64,000 nt of DNA from assembly GCF_003577475.1 (NCBI RefSeq), contig NZ_QPEP01000006.1, forward strand, positions 135,583 through 199,582. Reading direction: 5' to 3'. A model generated the notes under the pieces. It saw only the letters and a program-made list of their open reading frames with translations. It did no database searches and was not told the origin of the DNA. Numbering within the stretch: position 1 is the stretch's first letter; the number at the start of each line of letters is the position of its first letter. The translations under genes and the position numbers were made by a program. Source of the DNA: Salinibius halmophilus (GTDB lineage: Bacteria; Pseudomonadota; Gammaproteobacteria; Pseudomonadales; Natronospirillaceae). Shown in pieces: positions 7,524 through 15,788 of this stretch.

Positions 7524-7657
7524 GATGATGTCCTATTTAATGTTTGCTATGCGCGAAAAACGCGAGCGCGATTGTATCATTTCCTTGACGAAAGCTGCTA
7601 GCAGCAGCTTTGCCAATTCATTTAATAGTGATACCTACGTCTACTCGCGAACTAGGT

Positions 7658-8422
7658 TTACTCTCGAAATAGTGGCGCAAACGCGGGTGCGCCAGTCGTT
7701 GCTGCGCTACCGGCAGGGTAGAGGCTCAGGTCATCGGTGAATATGCTGGTGGCGCCAAAGTTTAAAAGTTCTGCTAAGCGGGTGGCACTGTTCACTGTCC
7801 ACACGGCAATCGGCAGGTTGACGGCGCGCAGTTCTCGTACCGTTGGCCAGTCGGCGATTTCATCACTGAGGTGAATGGCAACTGGGTCTAACAGCTTAAT
7901 AATGTCGCGCCATTCTTCTGGCATTTGTGGCGCTAAGGCTGCCACAGGGCGGTCGCTACATTGTTTAAAACGCAAAAGGCACTCAGCGGAAAAACTAGAA
8001 ACAACGCAGTCTCCGTCATAGCTTTCTAGCCAATCACTGACCGTTTCGGCCAATGGCCAGGCTTCTTCTTGTGTTTGTGGCTTCAGCTCAATATTGCAGG
8101 TCATGCCTAGGCGTTTGCTTAGTGCAAGCGTTTGCCCAAGCGTTGGCACGCGACTAGCGCTCGGTTCACCATTAAATAGCAGCGGAATGTCTTTTAACTC
8201 GCTATAGGTGAAGTCGGCGATGGCGTTGTTGATGTTGGCCAGGCGTTGCATGTTCTGGTCATGAAAAATAACCGGTGTGCCATCTTTTGCTAAGCAAACA
8301 TCGAACTCAACCCAGGTGGCTCCCTGCTTTGCCGCAAGCTCAAATGCGTCGAGTGTATTTTCCGCGGCGAGCGTATTGGCACCACGATGGCTAATGAGGC
8401 GAGGGTATAACAATGTCGACAT
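7658..8422 (-). CDS. ugpQ: Glycerophosphodiester phosphodiesterase (UgpQ-like)
   Basis: The 254-aa cytoplasmic GDPD-fold enzyme hydrolyses glycerophosphodiesters to glycerol-3-phosphate and an alcohol. The catalytic and metal set is intact: LISHRGAN, the AENTLDAF segment, WVEFDVCLAKDG, VIFHDQ, and CNIELKPQ. The start is the ATG preceded by AGGTAA; the open frame continues six codons upstream to a TTG that is less likely. No signal peptide is seen. It lies upstream of astC on the same strand with a 134-base gap that holds an AAAGCTGCT/AGCAGCTTT hairpin at about 7590-7610. Confidence 0.88.
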   Translation of the reverse strand: MSTLLYPRLISHRGANTLAAENTLDAFELAAKQGATWVEFDVCLAKDGTPVIFHDQNMQRLANINNAIADFTYSELKDIPLLFNGEPSASRVPTLGQTLALSKRLGMTCNIELKPQTQEEAWPLAETVSDWLESYDGDCVVSSFSAECLLRFKQCSDRPVAALAPQMPEEWRDIIKLLDPVAIHLSDEIADWPTVRELRAVNLPIAVWTVNSATRLAELLNFGATSIFTDDLSLYPAGSAATTGAPAFAPLFRE

Positions 8423-8485
8423 TTGATTACCTGTTTTCAAATTTGGCTATTTGCACAGTGCCATTAACTTAAAAGTGTTGGTGCC

Positions 8486-8600
8486 CACGGAACTAGCTAT
8501 TCGACACGTTGCAAGTACGTCCCTGTAACCTACCTCTCCAAACATAGAGTCGCTCCCTGCGGGTGACGGTCTCATAGCAAGCACCGTGAGCGCCATGCTT
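8486..8600. repeat. Dispersed repeat (family 2), copy 1
   Basis: The 286-base gene-free gap between ugpQ and the smr gene holds this element. Bases 8551-8576 (CGCTCCCTGCGGGTGACGGT then CTCATA) are an exact 26-base inverse of 29452-29477. The adjoining segment (CGACAC...AGTACGTCCCTGTA) is a diverged match to the rest of that second copy. No ORF is seen. Confidence 0.65.
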
Positions 8601-8689
8601 GCATCTTAAGTTAATGGCATCGGTTTAACTCAAGGGTAAGATACCTGATATTGCTGCCAATTATGCATACAGGTAACATCCGCGGCGAG

Positions 8690-8722
8690 TATAATAGCCG
8701 TATGATAAGCGAGCAGTATAAT
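8690..8722 (+). promoter_or_regulatory. Possible -10 boxes of the smr operon
   Basis: Two perfect TATAAT hexamers (8690-8695 and 8717-8722) precede the smr gene. Neither has a good -35 at 16-18 bases, so which one is used is not clear. Confidence 0.35.
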
Positions 8723-8733
8723 TAGGTAATAGT

Positions 8734-9312
8734 ATGCAAGGCGATGATTACGATTTGTTTTTACGCGAGATGGCTGGCGTAAAAAAGCTGCGCGCCGAAC
8801 AACGAGTGTCGCTATCGAAACAGGCTAAGGTCGCCGAAGAGAGCATTGCCGCTAGGCGTCAAGCGGCTTTGGTGAAAGGTGAGCATGAGTCGCCAGATAA
8901 AATGAGCTCCGATGACTTTATCGAGATGGTACATCCTATGGATGTGCTGGAGTTCTGTCGTGATGGGGTGGCACATGGTGTGTTTCGCAAGCTAAAGCAG
9001 GGGAAGTATGAGCTGCAAGCGAGACTAGACTTGCATCGGATGACGGTGGAGCAAGCCCGTGATGAGGTAGTCCGCTTTATTGCTGACTGTCAGAAATATG
9101 ATGTTCGCACGGCAATTATTTTGCCTGGTAAGGGTGAACGAGGTGAGCAAAAAGCAGTGCTTAAAAGCCACCTGAACAAATGGTTGCAAGAAATTCCGGA
9201 AGTGTTGGCCTTTTCCACGGCACAAAAGCACCATGGCGGTGTGGGGGCGTTTTATGTGCTAATGAAAAAAAGCCCTCGCCAAAAAGAACGAAATCGAGAG
9301 CGGTTTTTATGA
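8734..9312 (+). CDS. Smr-domain protein (SmrA-like)
   Basis: The 192-aa protein has a charged N-terminal half and a C-terminal Smr (MutS2-related) domain from about residue 95: the LDLHRMTVEQAR motif that opens the domain and the closing GGVGAFYVLM. Smr domains nick DNA or cleave RNA. The usual central HGKG motif reads PGKG here (IILPGKGERG), losing the histidine. A ribosome site (AGG) precedes the ATG. It overlaps the next gene by four bases (ATGA), so the two are translationally coupled. Confidence 0.85.
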   Translation: MQGDDYDLFLREMAGVKKLRAEQRVSLSKQAKVAEESIAARRQAALVKGEHESPDKMSSDDFIEMVHPMDVLEFCRDGVAHGVFRKLKQGKYELQARLDLHRMTVEQARDEVVRFIADCQKYDVRTAIILPGKGERGEQKAVLKSHLNKWLQEIPEVLAFSTAQKHHGGVGAFYVLMKKSPRQKERNRERFL

Positions 9313-10028
9313 TTCGACGACACCCTGTGTGGGTCGCATTCGTGCTATTTGCCTTAGTATTTAGCCTTTTCCCTAGTGTTGATGTTTGGATTGCCGGGCT
9401 TGCTTGGAATGAAGTTGAGCAGAGCTTTATTCGAGATATTGCTTGGATTAATGGCTTATACAGTGCCTTTCAAGGCGTTCTAGGATACTTTTTGCTGGTT
9501 TATGGCTTGGCCTTGTTGCTGCCGTGGTGGCTCGCCAATTGGCAGATTCGCCAAGCTGCTCGCGGCGCGCCATCAATTTTATTGCCAGCCGTAAACGACA
9601 GTCGACTCGTTCGTTGGCTGCGCCGCCATCAAAAAGACATTTGGTATATGTTGGTTGTGCTGATTATTGGTGCCGTGGTGATAGAAGTGCTAATGAAAGG
9701 CTTTTGGGGGCGACCACGGCCGCATCAAATCATTGAGTTTGGTGGCTCACTTAACTTTGTGCCGTTTCTGCAAGTAAGCGATGTTTGTAGTCGTAACTGC
9801 AGCTTTGCTAGTGGTCATGCCGGCATAGGTTTTTACTTTATGGCACTTGCTTGGCCGATGCGCAAGGCCATTTGGTTAGTGCCGGGTATAATACTTGGCG
9901 GGTTGCTCGCCTATGTTCGCATTGCGATGGGCGGGCACTTTTTCACCGACGTAATCACGTCGGGTTTTGTAATATTTGCAATCTGCTGGTTGCTTGGCCA
10001 TCTCTTTTATCAACGATCTTTTAACTAA
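9309..10028 (+). CDS. Membrane PAP2-family phosphatase
   Basis: The 239-aa inner-membrane protein has about six hydrophobic segments. All three PAP2 motifs are present: K-x6-RP (KGFWGRPRP, near residue 128), SGH (SFASGHAG, near residue 163) and R-x5-H-x3-D (RIAMGGHFFTD, near residue 205). Active sites of this fold face the periplasm and remove phosphate from lipids such as lipid A, phosphatidylglycerol phosphate or undecaprenyl pyrophosphate. The substrate cannot be told from sequence. The ATG within the ATGA overlap is the start; a longer in-frame extension inside smr is spurious. Confidence 0.88.
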   Translation: MIRRHPVWVAFVLFALVFSLFPSVDVWIAGLAWNEVEQSFIRDIAWINGLYSAFQGVLGYFLLVYGLALLLPWWLANWQIRQAARGAPSILLPAVNDSRLVRWLRRHQKDIWYMLVVLIIGAVVIEVLMKGFWGRPRPHQIIEFGGSLNFVPFLQVSDVCSRNCSFASGHAGIGFYFMALAWPMRKAIWLVPGIILGGLLAYVRIAMGGHFFTDVITSGFVIFAICWLLGHLFYQRSFN

Positions 10029-10042
10029 CTGGTGACTTAAAC

Positions 10043-10591
10043 ATGCTGAAACTAGGGATTGTATTCGCTTTGCTGTGGAGTGCAGTGGCAATGGCTAACG
10101 ATTTAACAGGGGTTAGCCGTGAGGCGAGTGCCATAGAGCGTACCGGAGATGTATTACAGATTGCCTTGCCGCTTGGCGCCTTAGGTTGGTCGTTGGTTCA
10201 GGAAGACTATCGTGGCAGTGGCCAATTATTTGCGTCGTTTGGGGTAACGATTGCGACAACGTATGCGCTTAAGTTTGGTTTTGACCGTAAGCGCCCAAGC
10301 GGTGGTGGGTTATCTTTCCCAAGTGGTCATACGGCTTCTGCGTTTGTCGGAGCGTCTTATTTTCAGCGTCGATACGGCTGGCACCTAGGTGCGCCTGCTT
10401 ATGCCATGGCTGCGTTTACCGGTTATAGCCGTGTGCACGCCGAAAAGCACTATTGGTCGGATGTGATTGCTGGGGCGGCGTTAGCGATTGGCGTCAATCA
10501 CTTTCTTGTTGACCCATTGTCAGACAGCCAGCTGTCAATATCGCCAACGGCAGACAACGGCTTTCAATTGAGTTTCTCGAAAGCTTTCTAA
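10043..10591 (+). CDS. Periplasmic PAP2-family phosphatase
   Basis: The 182-aa protein has a signal peptide (FALLWSAVAMA) and the PAP2 triad: KFGFDRKRP, FPSGHTASAF and YSRVHAEKHYWSD. It is shorter and less hydrophobic than the preceding PAP2 protein, so a periplasmic or peripherally membrane-bound enzyme is likely. It starts 14 bases after that gene and probably shares its transcript. The two may act in sequence on envelope lipids; the substrate is unknown. Confidence 0.85.
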   Translation: MLKLGIVFALLWSAVAMANDLTGVSREASAIERTGDVLQIALPLGALGWSLVQEDYRGSGQLFASFGVTIATTYALKFGFDRKRPSGGGLSFPSGHTASAFVGASYFQRRYGWHLGAPAYAMAAFTGYSRVHAEKHYWSDVIAGAALAIGVNHFLVDPLSDSQLSISPTADNGFQLSFSKAF

Positions 10592-10676
10592 TTGAGTAAT
10601 GACTTATAAAAGTTTGAAAAAGAAAGGGAATTTAAAATAAAGATTTCAGATTAGAGAGTTTTTTCTAATAAAAAAT

Positions 10677-10763
10677 TGGTGCCTGGAAGAGGACTTGAAC
10701 CTCCACGGGGTTACCCCCACTAGCACCTGAAGCTAGCGTGTCTACCAATTTCACCATCCAGGC
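10677..10763 (-). tRNA. tRNA-Leu (CAG)
   Basis: The 87-base tRNA with a long variable arm begins GCCTGGATGGTGAAATTGG. The anticodon loop TTCAGGT between CTAGC and GCTAG gives anticodon CAG. The T-arm is GGTTCAAGTCC and the CCA is encoded. Confidence 0.96.
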
Positions 10764-10784
10764 TCGTACTGCTGTACGAGCCGG

Positions 10785-10812
10785 ATTATAATCCTAGTCG
10801 TATTACTGTCAA
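10785..10812 (-). promoter_or_regulatory. Consensus promoter of tRNA-Leu
   Basis: Perfect TTGACA (10807-10812) and perfect TATAAT (10785-10790) are spaced 16 bases apart, followed by a CCGGC discriminator. A TCGTAC/GTACGA hairpin (10764-10779) sits between the start point and the mature tRNA. Confidence 0.88.
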
Positions 10813-10921
10813 ACAGAAAACAAACTTCAGTCAATTTTTTCGATAATTCTCGTTGCATCTAACGTCGCAAGTCAGTATTTTGACCCTCTACGTAGATAGC
10901 AATTCATCTGGAGACGATGCT

Positions 10922-11815
10922 ATGCGCAAAGCGGTATTATGGGTACGCTCAATCGCGCTGATGATGGCCGCCATGCTGGCAGCTGGCACAGCGATGGCAG
11001 AAACAATTCGAGTAAATGTTGGTGCGCCTGCAGACGTACTAGCAGATTACAACAAATGGTTAGGTGGCAGAGACGTTACCACCATTCGTGATTTTAGCGG
11101 CGAAGGCTCTCGTCGTGACGTGGTTGAGTTAGCACTAGTAGTGCAAGCAATCGACCGCGCTGATGTAGACATCGAAGTGAACTTCGTTGGTATGAATACA
11201 GCAGCGGATATTTTGGAAGGTATTCGCTCAGGTGAGATTGTCGCGGGTGGTACAGGTTTGTGGAAATCTGACTTGTCGACATTCTGGACCGACCTTTACA
11301 TCACCACGGCTTTGGTGCCACGTGATTCATTCGAGGCTGGCTTCTACACCTCTCCAGACAACTTCCGTGCGTTGAATGTTCGTACTCGCGAAGAGCTATT
11401 GAACTTAAGTGCTATCTCTTCTCGTCAGTGGACGGCAGACTGGAAAACACTATCTGGCTTGGGTATTGACGACCTGTACGACACGCCTGAGTGGCCAGAC
11501 ATGGTTGACCGTGTACGTAACCTAGAGGTTGATTACCTGTTGGCACCTTTCCAGCCAACGGAAGGCATGAGCCTTGTGTTAGAAGGTGATCAGCGCCTAG
11601 TGCCAATCCCGAACTTTAAGATTGGTCTAGCAGGTTCGCGCCACCTAGCGGTTTCACGTAACCACCCAGATGGCCAAATCTTTAACGCGGCACTTCACCT
11701 TGGTCTGCTATTGCTAAAAGAAGAAGGTATTGTAGACAAGGCATATCGTGACTCTGGTTTCTACAACTCAAACGTTGTGAACTGGGACATTATCAAAGCG
11801 GACGGTGCGCTATAA
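10922..11815 (+). CDS. Periplasmic binding-protein-like protein, unknown ligand
   Basis: The 297-aa protein has a clear signal peptide (residues 1-28, ending GTAMA). The mature part resembles a type 2 periplasmic binding fold (ETIRVNVGAP..., IVAGGTGLWKSDL, a C-terminal helix LHLGLLLLKEEG). There is no transporter gene next to it, and it is a single-gene unit closed by a strong terminator. GGAG lies eight bases before the chosen ATG; an upstream in-frame start is not supported. Codon use looks optimised, suggesting high expression. Ligand and partner are unknown; it could be a solute receptor or an envelope protein of another kind. Confidence 0.75.
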   Translation: MRKAVLWVRSIALMMAAMLAAGTAMAETIRVNVGAPADVLADYNKWLGGRDVTTIRDFSGEGSRRDVVELALVVQAIDRADVDIEVNFVGMNTAADILEGIRSGEIVAGGTGLWKSDLSTFWTDLYITTALVPRDSFEAGFYTSPDNFRALNVRTREELLNLSAISSRQWTADWKTLSGLGIDDLYDTPEWPDMVDRVRNLEVDYLLAPFQPTEGMSLVLEGDQRLVPIPNFKIGLAGSRHLAVSRNHPDGQIFNAALHLGLLLLKEEGIVDKAYRDSGFYNSNVVNWDIIKADGAL

Positions 11816-11836
11816 AAGTTAGCTGGTCTTGTTAAT

Positions 11837-11868
11837 AAAAAAAGCCGCTCAATGAGCGGCTTTTTTGT
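11837..11868 (+). terminator. Bidirectional rho-independent terminator
   Basis: GCCGCTC/GAGCGGC stem flanked by A-run and T-run, so it can serve both the upstream plus-strand gene and hemL on the minus strand. Confidence 0.9.
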
Positions 11869-11899
11869 TTCTGCGCAGTAACTACTTCAGCTCAGGCAA

Positions 11900-13183
11900 T
11901 TACTTCAAGGTACCCATCACTTTGTCGGCGGCAGCAATGGTTTCTTCGATATGGTCGATGCTGTGCGCAGCCGACATAAAGCCCGCCTCGAAGGCCGATG
12001 GTGCAAGGTAGATGCCTTCCGCTAGCATGCCCTGGAAGAAGGCTTTAAATTGCTCCATATTGCCTTGCGTAACCTGTTCGAATGTGCTCACCTTTGGCGC
12101 TTCATTGAAGAAAAAGCCGAACATGGAGCCTGCTTTATTAGTTGAGAACGGGATGCCGTGGCGGTCAGCAGCTTCTTTTAAGCCAGTGGTAAGCTGATCA
12201 ACTCGTTTACCTAATTGCTCATACAAACCCGTTGCTTGCACGCCGCGTAGCTGGGCAATACCTGCGGCCATTGCTAACGGGTTGCCGGATAGCGTACCAG
12301 CTTGATAGACAGGGCCTGTAGGTGATAAATGCGCCATTATGTCTTCACGGCCACCAAACGCGCCCACAGGCAAACCGCCGCCAATTACTTTGCCAAGGGT
12401 AGTAAGGTCTGGGGTAACGCCATAATGGCCTTGTGCACCATGAAGGCTAACGCGGAAACCCGTCATCACTTCATCAAAAATTAACACGGTGCCATGCGCA
12501 TCACATACTTTGCGCAACGTTTCTAAGAAACCTGGTACCGGTGGAATACAGTTCATATTGCCAGCCACTGGCTCAACGATGATGCAGGCAATCTGCTCAC
12601 CCATCTCATTGAACAAGGCTTCCACGGCTTCGGCATCGTTATATGGCAAGGTGAGGGTATGTTCGGCAACCGATGCTGGCACGCCAGGACTGTTTGGTTC
12701 ACCAAACGTTAGTGCACCGCTACCTGCCTTAACCAGTAGGCTATCAGAATGGCCATGGTAGTTGCCTTCAAACTTCACCATTTTGTCACGGCCAGTGAAA
12801 CCACGAGCCAAACGAATCGCCGACATGGTGGCTTCGGTGCCTGAGTTCACCATGCGCACGCGCTCTAAAGAGGGCACTAGTTTGCATAGCAGTTCAGCCA
12901 TTTCGGTTTCTAGTGCCGTTGGTGCACCAAAGCTCACCGCACGTTCTAACTGGTCGGCAATGGCTTGCTTAATGTCAGGGTTGGCATGACCCAGCACCAT
13001 TGGCCCCCATGAGCCGATGTAATCAATGTAGCGCTTGCCTTCAACATCGAAAATTTCGGCACCCTTAGCATGCTCAAAAAATACTGGTGTGCCACCAACT
13101 CCTTTAAACGCGCGTACTGGTGAGTTAACACCACCAGGAATATAGCGTTGAGCGGCTTGGAATAATAATTCAGAACGAGACAT
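11900..13183 (-). CDS. hemL: Glutamate-1-semialdehyde 2,1-aminomutase
   Basis: The 427-aa PLP enzyme makes 5-aminolevulinate, the tetrapyrrole precursor, by the C5 pathway. Motifs are [17 protein letters not shown] at the N-terminus, [38 protein letters not shown] and the PLP lysine in [18 protein letters not shown]. The start is the ATG behind GAGGAG; an in-frame extension of 17 codons is not family-like. It follows hemJ by 13 bases on the same strand, giving a small haem operon. Confidence 0.97.
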   Translation of the reverse strand: MSRSELLFQAAQRYIPGGVNSPVRAFKGVGGTPVFFEHAKGAEIFDVEGKRYIDYIGSWGPMVLGHANPDIKQAIADQLERAVSFGAPTALETEMAELLCKLVPSLERVRMVNSGTEATMSAIRLARGFTGRDKMVKFEGNYHGHSDSLLVKAGSGALTFGEPNSPGVPASVAEHTLTLPYNDAEAVEALFNEMGEQIACIIVEPVAGNMNCIPPVPGFLETLRKVCDAHGTVLIFDEVMTGFRVSLHGAQGHYGVTPDLTTLGKVIGGGLPVGAFGGREDIMAHLSPTGPVYQAGTLSGNPLAMAAGIAQLRGVQATGLYEQLGKRVDQLTTGLKEAADRHGIPFSTNKAGSMFGFFFNEAPKVSTFEQVTQGNMEQFKAFFQGMLAEGIYLAPSAFEAGFMSAAHSIDHIEETIAAADKVMGTLK

Positions 13184-13196
13184 ACAAACTCCTCGG

Positions 13197-13622
13197 TTAA
13201 AACGGCTTAACCACGACAAAAATCGCAATACCAATCAGCAATAGCACTGGCGCTTCGTTAACAATACGGAAGAACTTTTCCGACTTCTTGTTGCGGTCTT
13301 CTTTAAATGCTTTTAGCCAAGCACCACAGTGAAAATGAAAGGCTACCAAGCCTAAAACAAACAGCAATTTGGCATGCAACCAACCTTGGCTAAACCAGCT
13401 AGGCACCAAATATAACATCCACAGCCCGGTAATGATGCTGATCACCATTGCTGGCCACATGATGCCGCGGTAAAGCTTGCGTTCCATCGTTTTAAAGCGC
13501 TCGCTTGCCTCGTGGTCGGTGGTTTGTGTGTGATAAACAAACAGCCTTGGCAGATAAAAAATGCCTGCCATCCAACTAACAATAAATACGATGTGAAAGG
13601 CTTTGACGTACAGGTAGAGCAT
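13197..13622 (-). CDS. hemJ: Protoporphyrinogen IX oxidase HemJ
   Basis: The 141-aa inner-membrane protein has four hydrophobic segments. It shows the family N-terminus ([25 protein letters not shown]) with the conserved histidine near residue 10, and the [19 protein letters not shown] segment with the conserved lysine. HemJ oxidises protoporphyrinogen IX to protoporphyrin IX, the penultimate haem step. It is sandwiched between the ClC gene (one-base TAATG overlap) and hemL, so the three are probably transcribed together. Confidence 0.92.
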   Translation of the reverse strand: MLYLYVKAFHIVFIVSWMAGIFYLPRLFVYHTQTTDHEASERFKTMERKLYRGIMWPAMVISIITGLWMLYLVPSWFSQGWLHAKLLFVLGLVAFHFHCGAWLKAFKEDRNKKSEKFFRIVNEAPVLLLIGIAIFVVVKPF

Positions 13623-15355
13623 TAGACTTCCTCTGGGTTACTTAAATAATCTGATATGCGTTTACGAGTAATTAAACCCGGTTGGCCATAGGGTAGGTTG
13701 ACCATTAGCCCACTATGATTGTGTCGCCGTAGCTCAGTTAGTGCCTGGGCGAGGTTGGCGTTGCCGTTTATCTTACCAATAGAGGCATCGGCGCGGCAGT
13801 AATCAAACAAATCAATAAAACTATCAGGTTGGATATTATCGCTGCTTAGCTCGTCTTCTAGCGTGCTACAAAGTGCTTTGGCATCTAGTAGTCGCTGCTC
13901 TAACTCATCGAATGCAATGATCCAATAACCATCACAGGCTTTCTGAATTTCGCTGATGCGACTAACACGAGCGACTTGTTTAAATGATTGGCTGGTTAAT
14001 TTTAATACACTAATTTGATTAACGGCTTGCTGCAGCTTACCCGTTGCTACTTCAATGCCTTGGGCGCGAGCGATTTGTTGAAAAATAGAGCGCTGCTGGA
14101 ACACATAACGTGAAATAAGATTGGCGATGACAATCGCTAGCATTGCTGGCCAAATAATGGTGGTAGAGGACGTCAGCTCAATGGTCGCCGAGAGTGCCGC
14201 AAGTGGCGCAAATAACGTGGCGCCCATCATGGCCGTCATGCCAACAATCGCCATTGCCGCAGCGCTATGCGCAACACCTAACCAACTCGCAACCACCGCG
14301 CACGCAGCCCCTAAGCAGGCGCCAATGAGTAGGGTAGGGCCAATTAAGCCGCCTGGCACGCCTAAGCACACAGTGATGGAACTAAGTAGTAATTTGCCAA
14401 CCGCGATCGCTAGTAATAGACCAAACAGTAATTGACCATCTATGGCTAATGCTAGGGTATCTGAGCCAGTGCCCATTAGTTCTGGTAGCCATATTGCCGC
14501 GGCAATCGTTGCAAGCAAGATGACCGCAAACTTCTGCCATAAGCGCCAGCTGCTGGTTTGCCGTACCAGCCAGCCGGCAAAATAAATATGCGCTGCCGAG
14601 GCACACCCTACCACTACGCCAACGAGTATAAACGATAATGCTAAGGGTTCATCGAGGTTGGTTATGCTTGGTAAGGCAACAAGTGGTGCGTCGCCATATA
14701 ACCACTGCGTCACTGCAGTGGCAGTAACCGCGGCGGCAATGATAGGAATAAATCCCGCAATCAGGTATTCAAATAAGATCACTTCCATGGCGAACAATAC
14801 CCCAGCCAGGGGCGTGTTGAATGTGGCGGCAATGGCCGAGGCGGCACCCGCAGCAAGCAAAATACGAATGCTCGATTTGGGCGTGTCTAGGCGCTCACCT
14901 AGTTGTGAACCTATGCCGGCGCCTAAATGAACCGCCGGGCCCTCGCGCCCAACAGATAGCCCGGATACCAGAGCCACGCAGGTGCTAAAAAACTGGTTCA
15001 ACCAGTTGCCAATGGGCATGTGGCCATCATTTTTTTGCAGCATGCTCAGCACATGGCCAACGCCGGTTTGGCGCTGATTGCGATTAAGCGGGCGTTGAAT
15101 TAGATAAAGTATCAACAAGCCAATGATCACCAGCAATAGGCGTCCATCGACGGGCAGTTGCTCGAAGGTTTCGTGGTTACTTATTGGCAAAAAAAGCGTG
15201 ACTGCAAGCTCTATAAGATAACGAAACAATGCCACAACGAGCGCCGTTACCGCGCCAACAATGGCCCCCAGTAGTGTGAGCAACGGAATATTTTCGCGAA
15301 ACAAAAGCTCAAGTTGGCGTCTGCGCAGTCGATTTGTATTGGCACTTGCTTGCAT
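13622..15355 (-). CDS. ClC-family chloride channel/transporter with CBS region
   Basis: The 577-aa protein has about ten to twelve membrane helices (residues 20-420) and a cytoplasmic tail ending in a CBS-like segment (ALTELRRHNHSGLMVNL). ClC signatures are GREGPAVHLGAG with the gating glutamate and GVPGGLIGP for the anion site. Two positions differ from E. coli ClC-ec1: GSGIP reads GVGHV, and the internal proton glutamate (second E of FIIEEM) aligns with valine in FAMEVI. It may therefore act as a channel or an altered exchanger; this is inference from alignment by eye. Confidence 0.9.
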   Translation of the reverse strand: MQASANTNRLRRRQLELLFRENIPLLTLLGAIVGAVTALVVALFRYLIELAVTLFLPISNHETFEQLPVDGRLLLVIIGLLILYLIQRPLNRNQRQTGVGHVLSMLQKNDGHMPIGNWLNQFFSTCVALVSGLSVGREGPAVHLGAGIGSQLGERLDTPKSSIRILLAAGAASAIAATFNTPLAGVLFAMEVILFEYLIAGFIPIIAAAVTATAVTQWLYGDAPLVALPSITNLDEPLALSFILVGVVVGCASAAHIYFAGWLVRQTSSWRLWQKFAVILLATIAAAIWLPELMGTGSDTLALAIDGQLLFGLLLAIAVGKLLLSSITVCLGVPGGLIGPTLLIGACLGAACAVVASWLGVAHSAAAMAIVGMTAMMGATLFAPLAALSATIELTSSTTIIWPAMLAIVIANLISRYVFQQRSIFQQIARAQGIEVATGKLQQAVNQISVLKLTSQSFKQVARVSRISEIQKACDGYWIIAFDELEQRLLDAKALCSTLEDELSSDNIQPDSFIDLFDYCRADASIGKINGNANLAQALTELRRHNHSGLMVNLPYGQPGLITRKRISDYLSNPEEV

Positions 15356-15559
15356 GGCTGTTCCGTCATCAAAAACCGATAAGGCACCAGTTGAGTGCCT
15401 AAGCAGTGGCCGATGGCCACATTAGAATGCTAGGCATCATGATAGCGGCTTGGTTAATAGTTGCGAGCATCAAATACAAGACAGAAAGAAAAAACTTGGC
15501 TAGGATTATTACATAGCGTCAATGAATGTATTTTAGTGTATTCAGTCAACTATGCTATT
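15356..15559. other. Gene-free stretch upstream of the ClC gene
   Basis: This A/T-rich spacer should carry the promoter of the clc-hemJ-hemL unit on the minus strand. No convincing -35/-10 pair, ORF or repeat is visible here. The MITE-like element begins at its right end. Confidence 0.4.
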
Positions 15560-15699
15560 GGGAGCCTCTAAAAACCTCAGAGGCGAAATTTTGACGAGGC
15601 AAAAGTCGGCGAAAAGGCGGAGTTTACTATAGTAAATGAGTACTTTGAGCCGAGTTTTAACAAAGTCAAAATGAGAAAAAGGGGGTTTTAGAGGTTCCC
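15560..15699. mobile_element. MITE-like element, 140 bp
   Basis: Imperfect terminal inverted repeats match: GGGAGCCTCTAAAAACCTC at the left, and the inverse of the right end begins GGGAACCTCTAAAACCCCC. The interior has a TTTACTATAGTAAA palindrome and no ORF. Possible short target duplications (CTAT at 15555-15558 and 15699-15702) overlap the right end by one base, so they are uncertain. It looks like a non-autonomous transposon remnant, with no transposase in the window. Confidence 0.65.
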
Positions 15700-15788
15700 T
15701 ATCCCATGGTTCCCCATTTTAGTAATCAACTACTCAGAAGCAGCTTTGACACACTGTTGCTTGATGTAAAAAAGTTGAGAGGAGTGCA

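Noticed and set aside
7590..7610. Rho-independent terminator after ugpQ
   Set aside because: The AAAGCTGCT/AGCAGCTTT palindrome has no T-run on either strand, so it was not called.
9180..9308. Upstream extension of the first PAP2 gene
   Set aside because: It lies inside the smr gene in another frame; the ATGA overlap gives the natural start.
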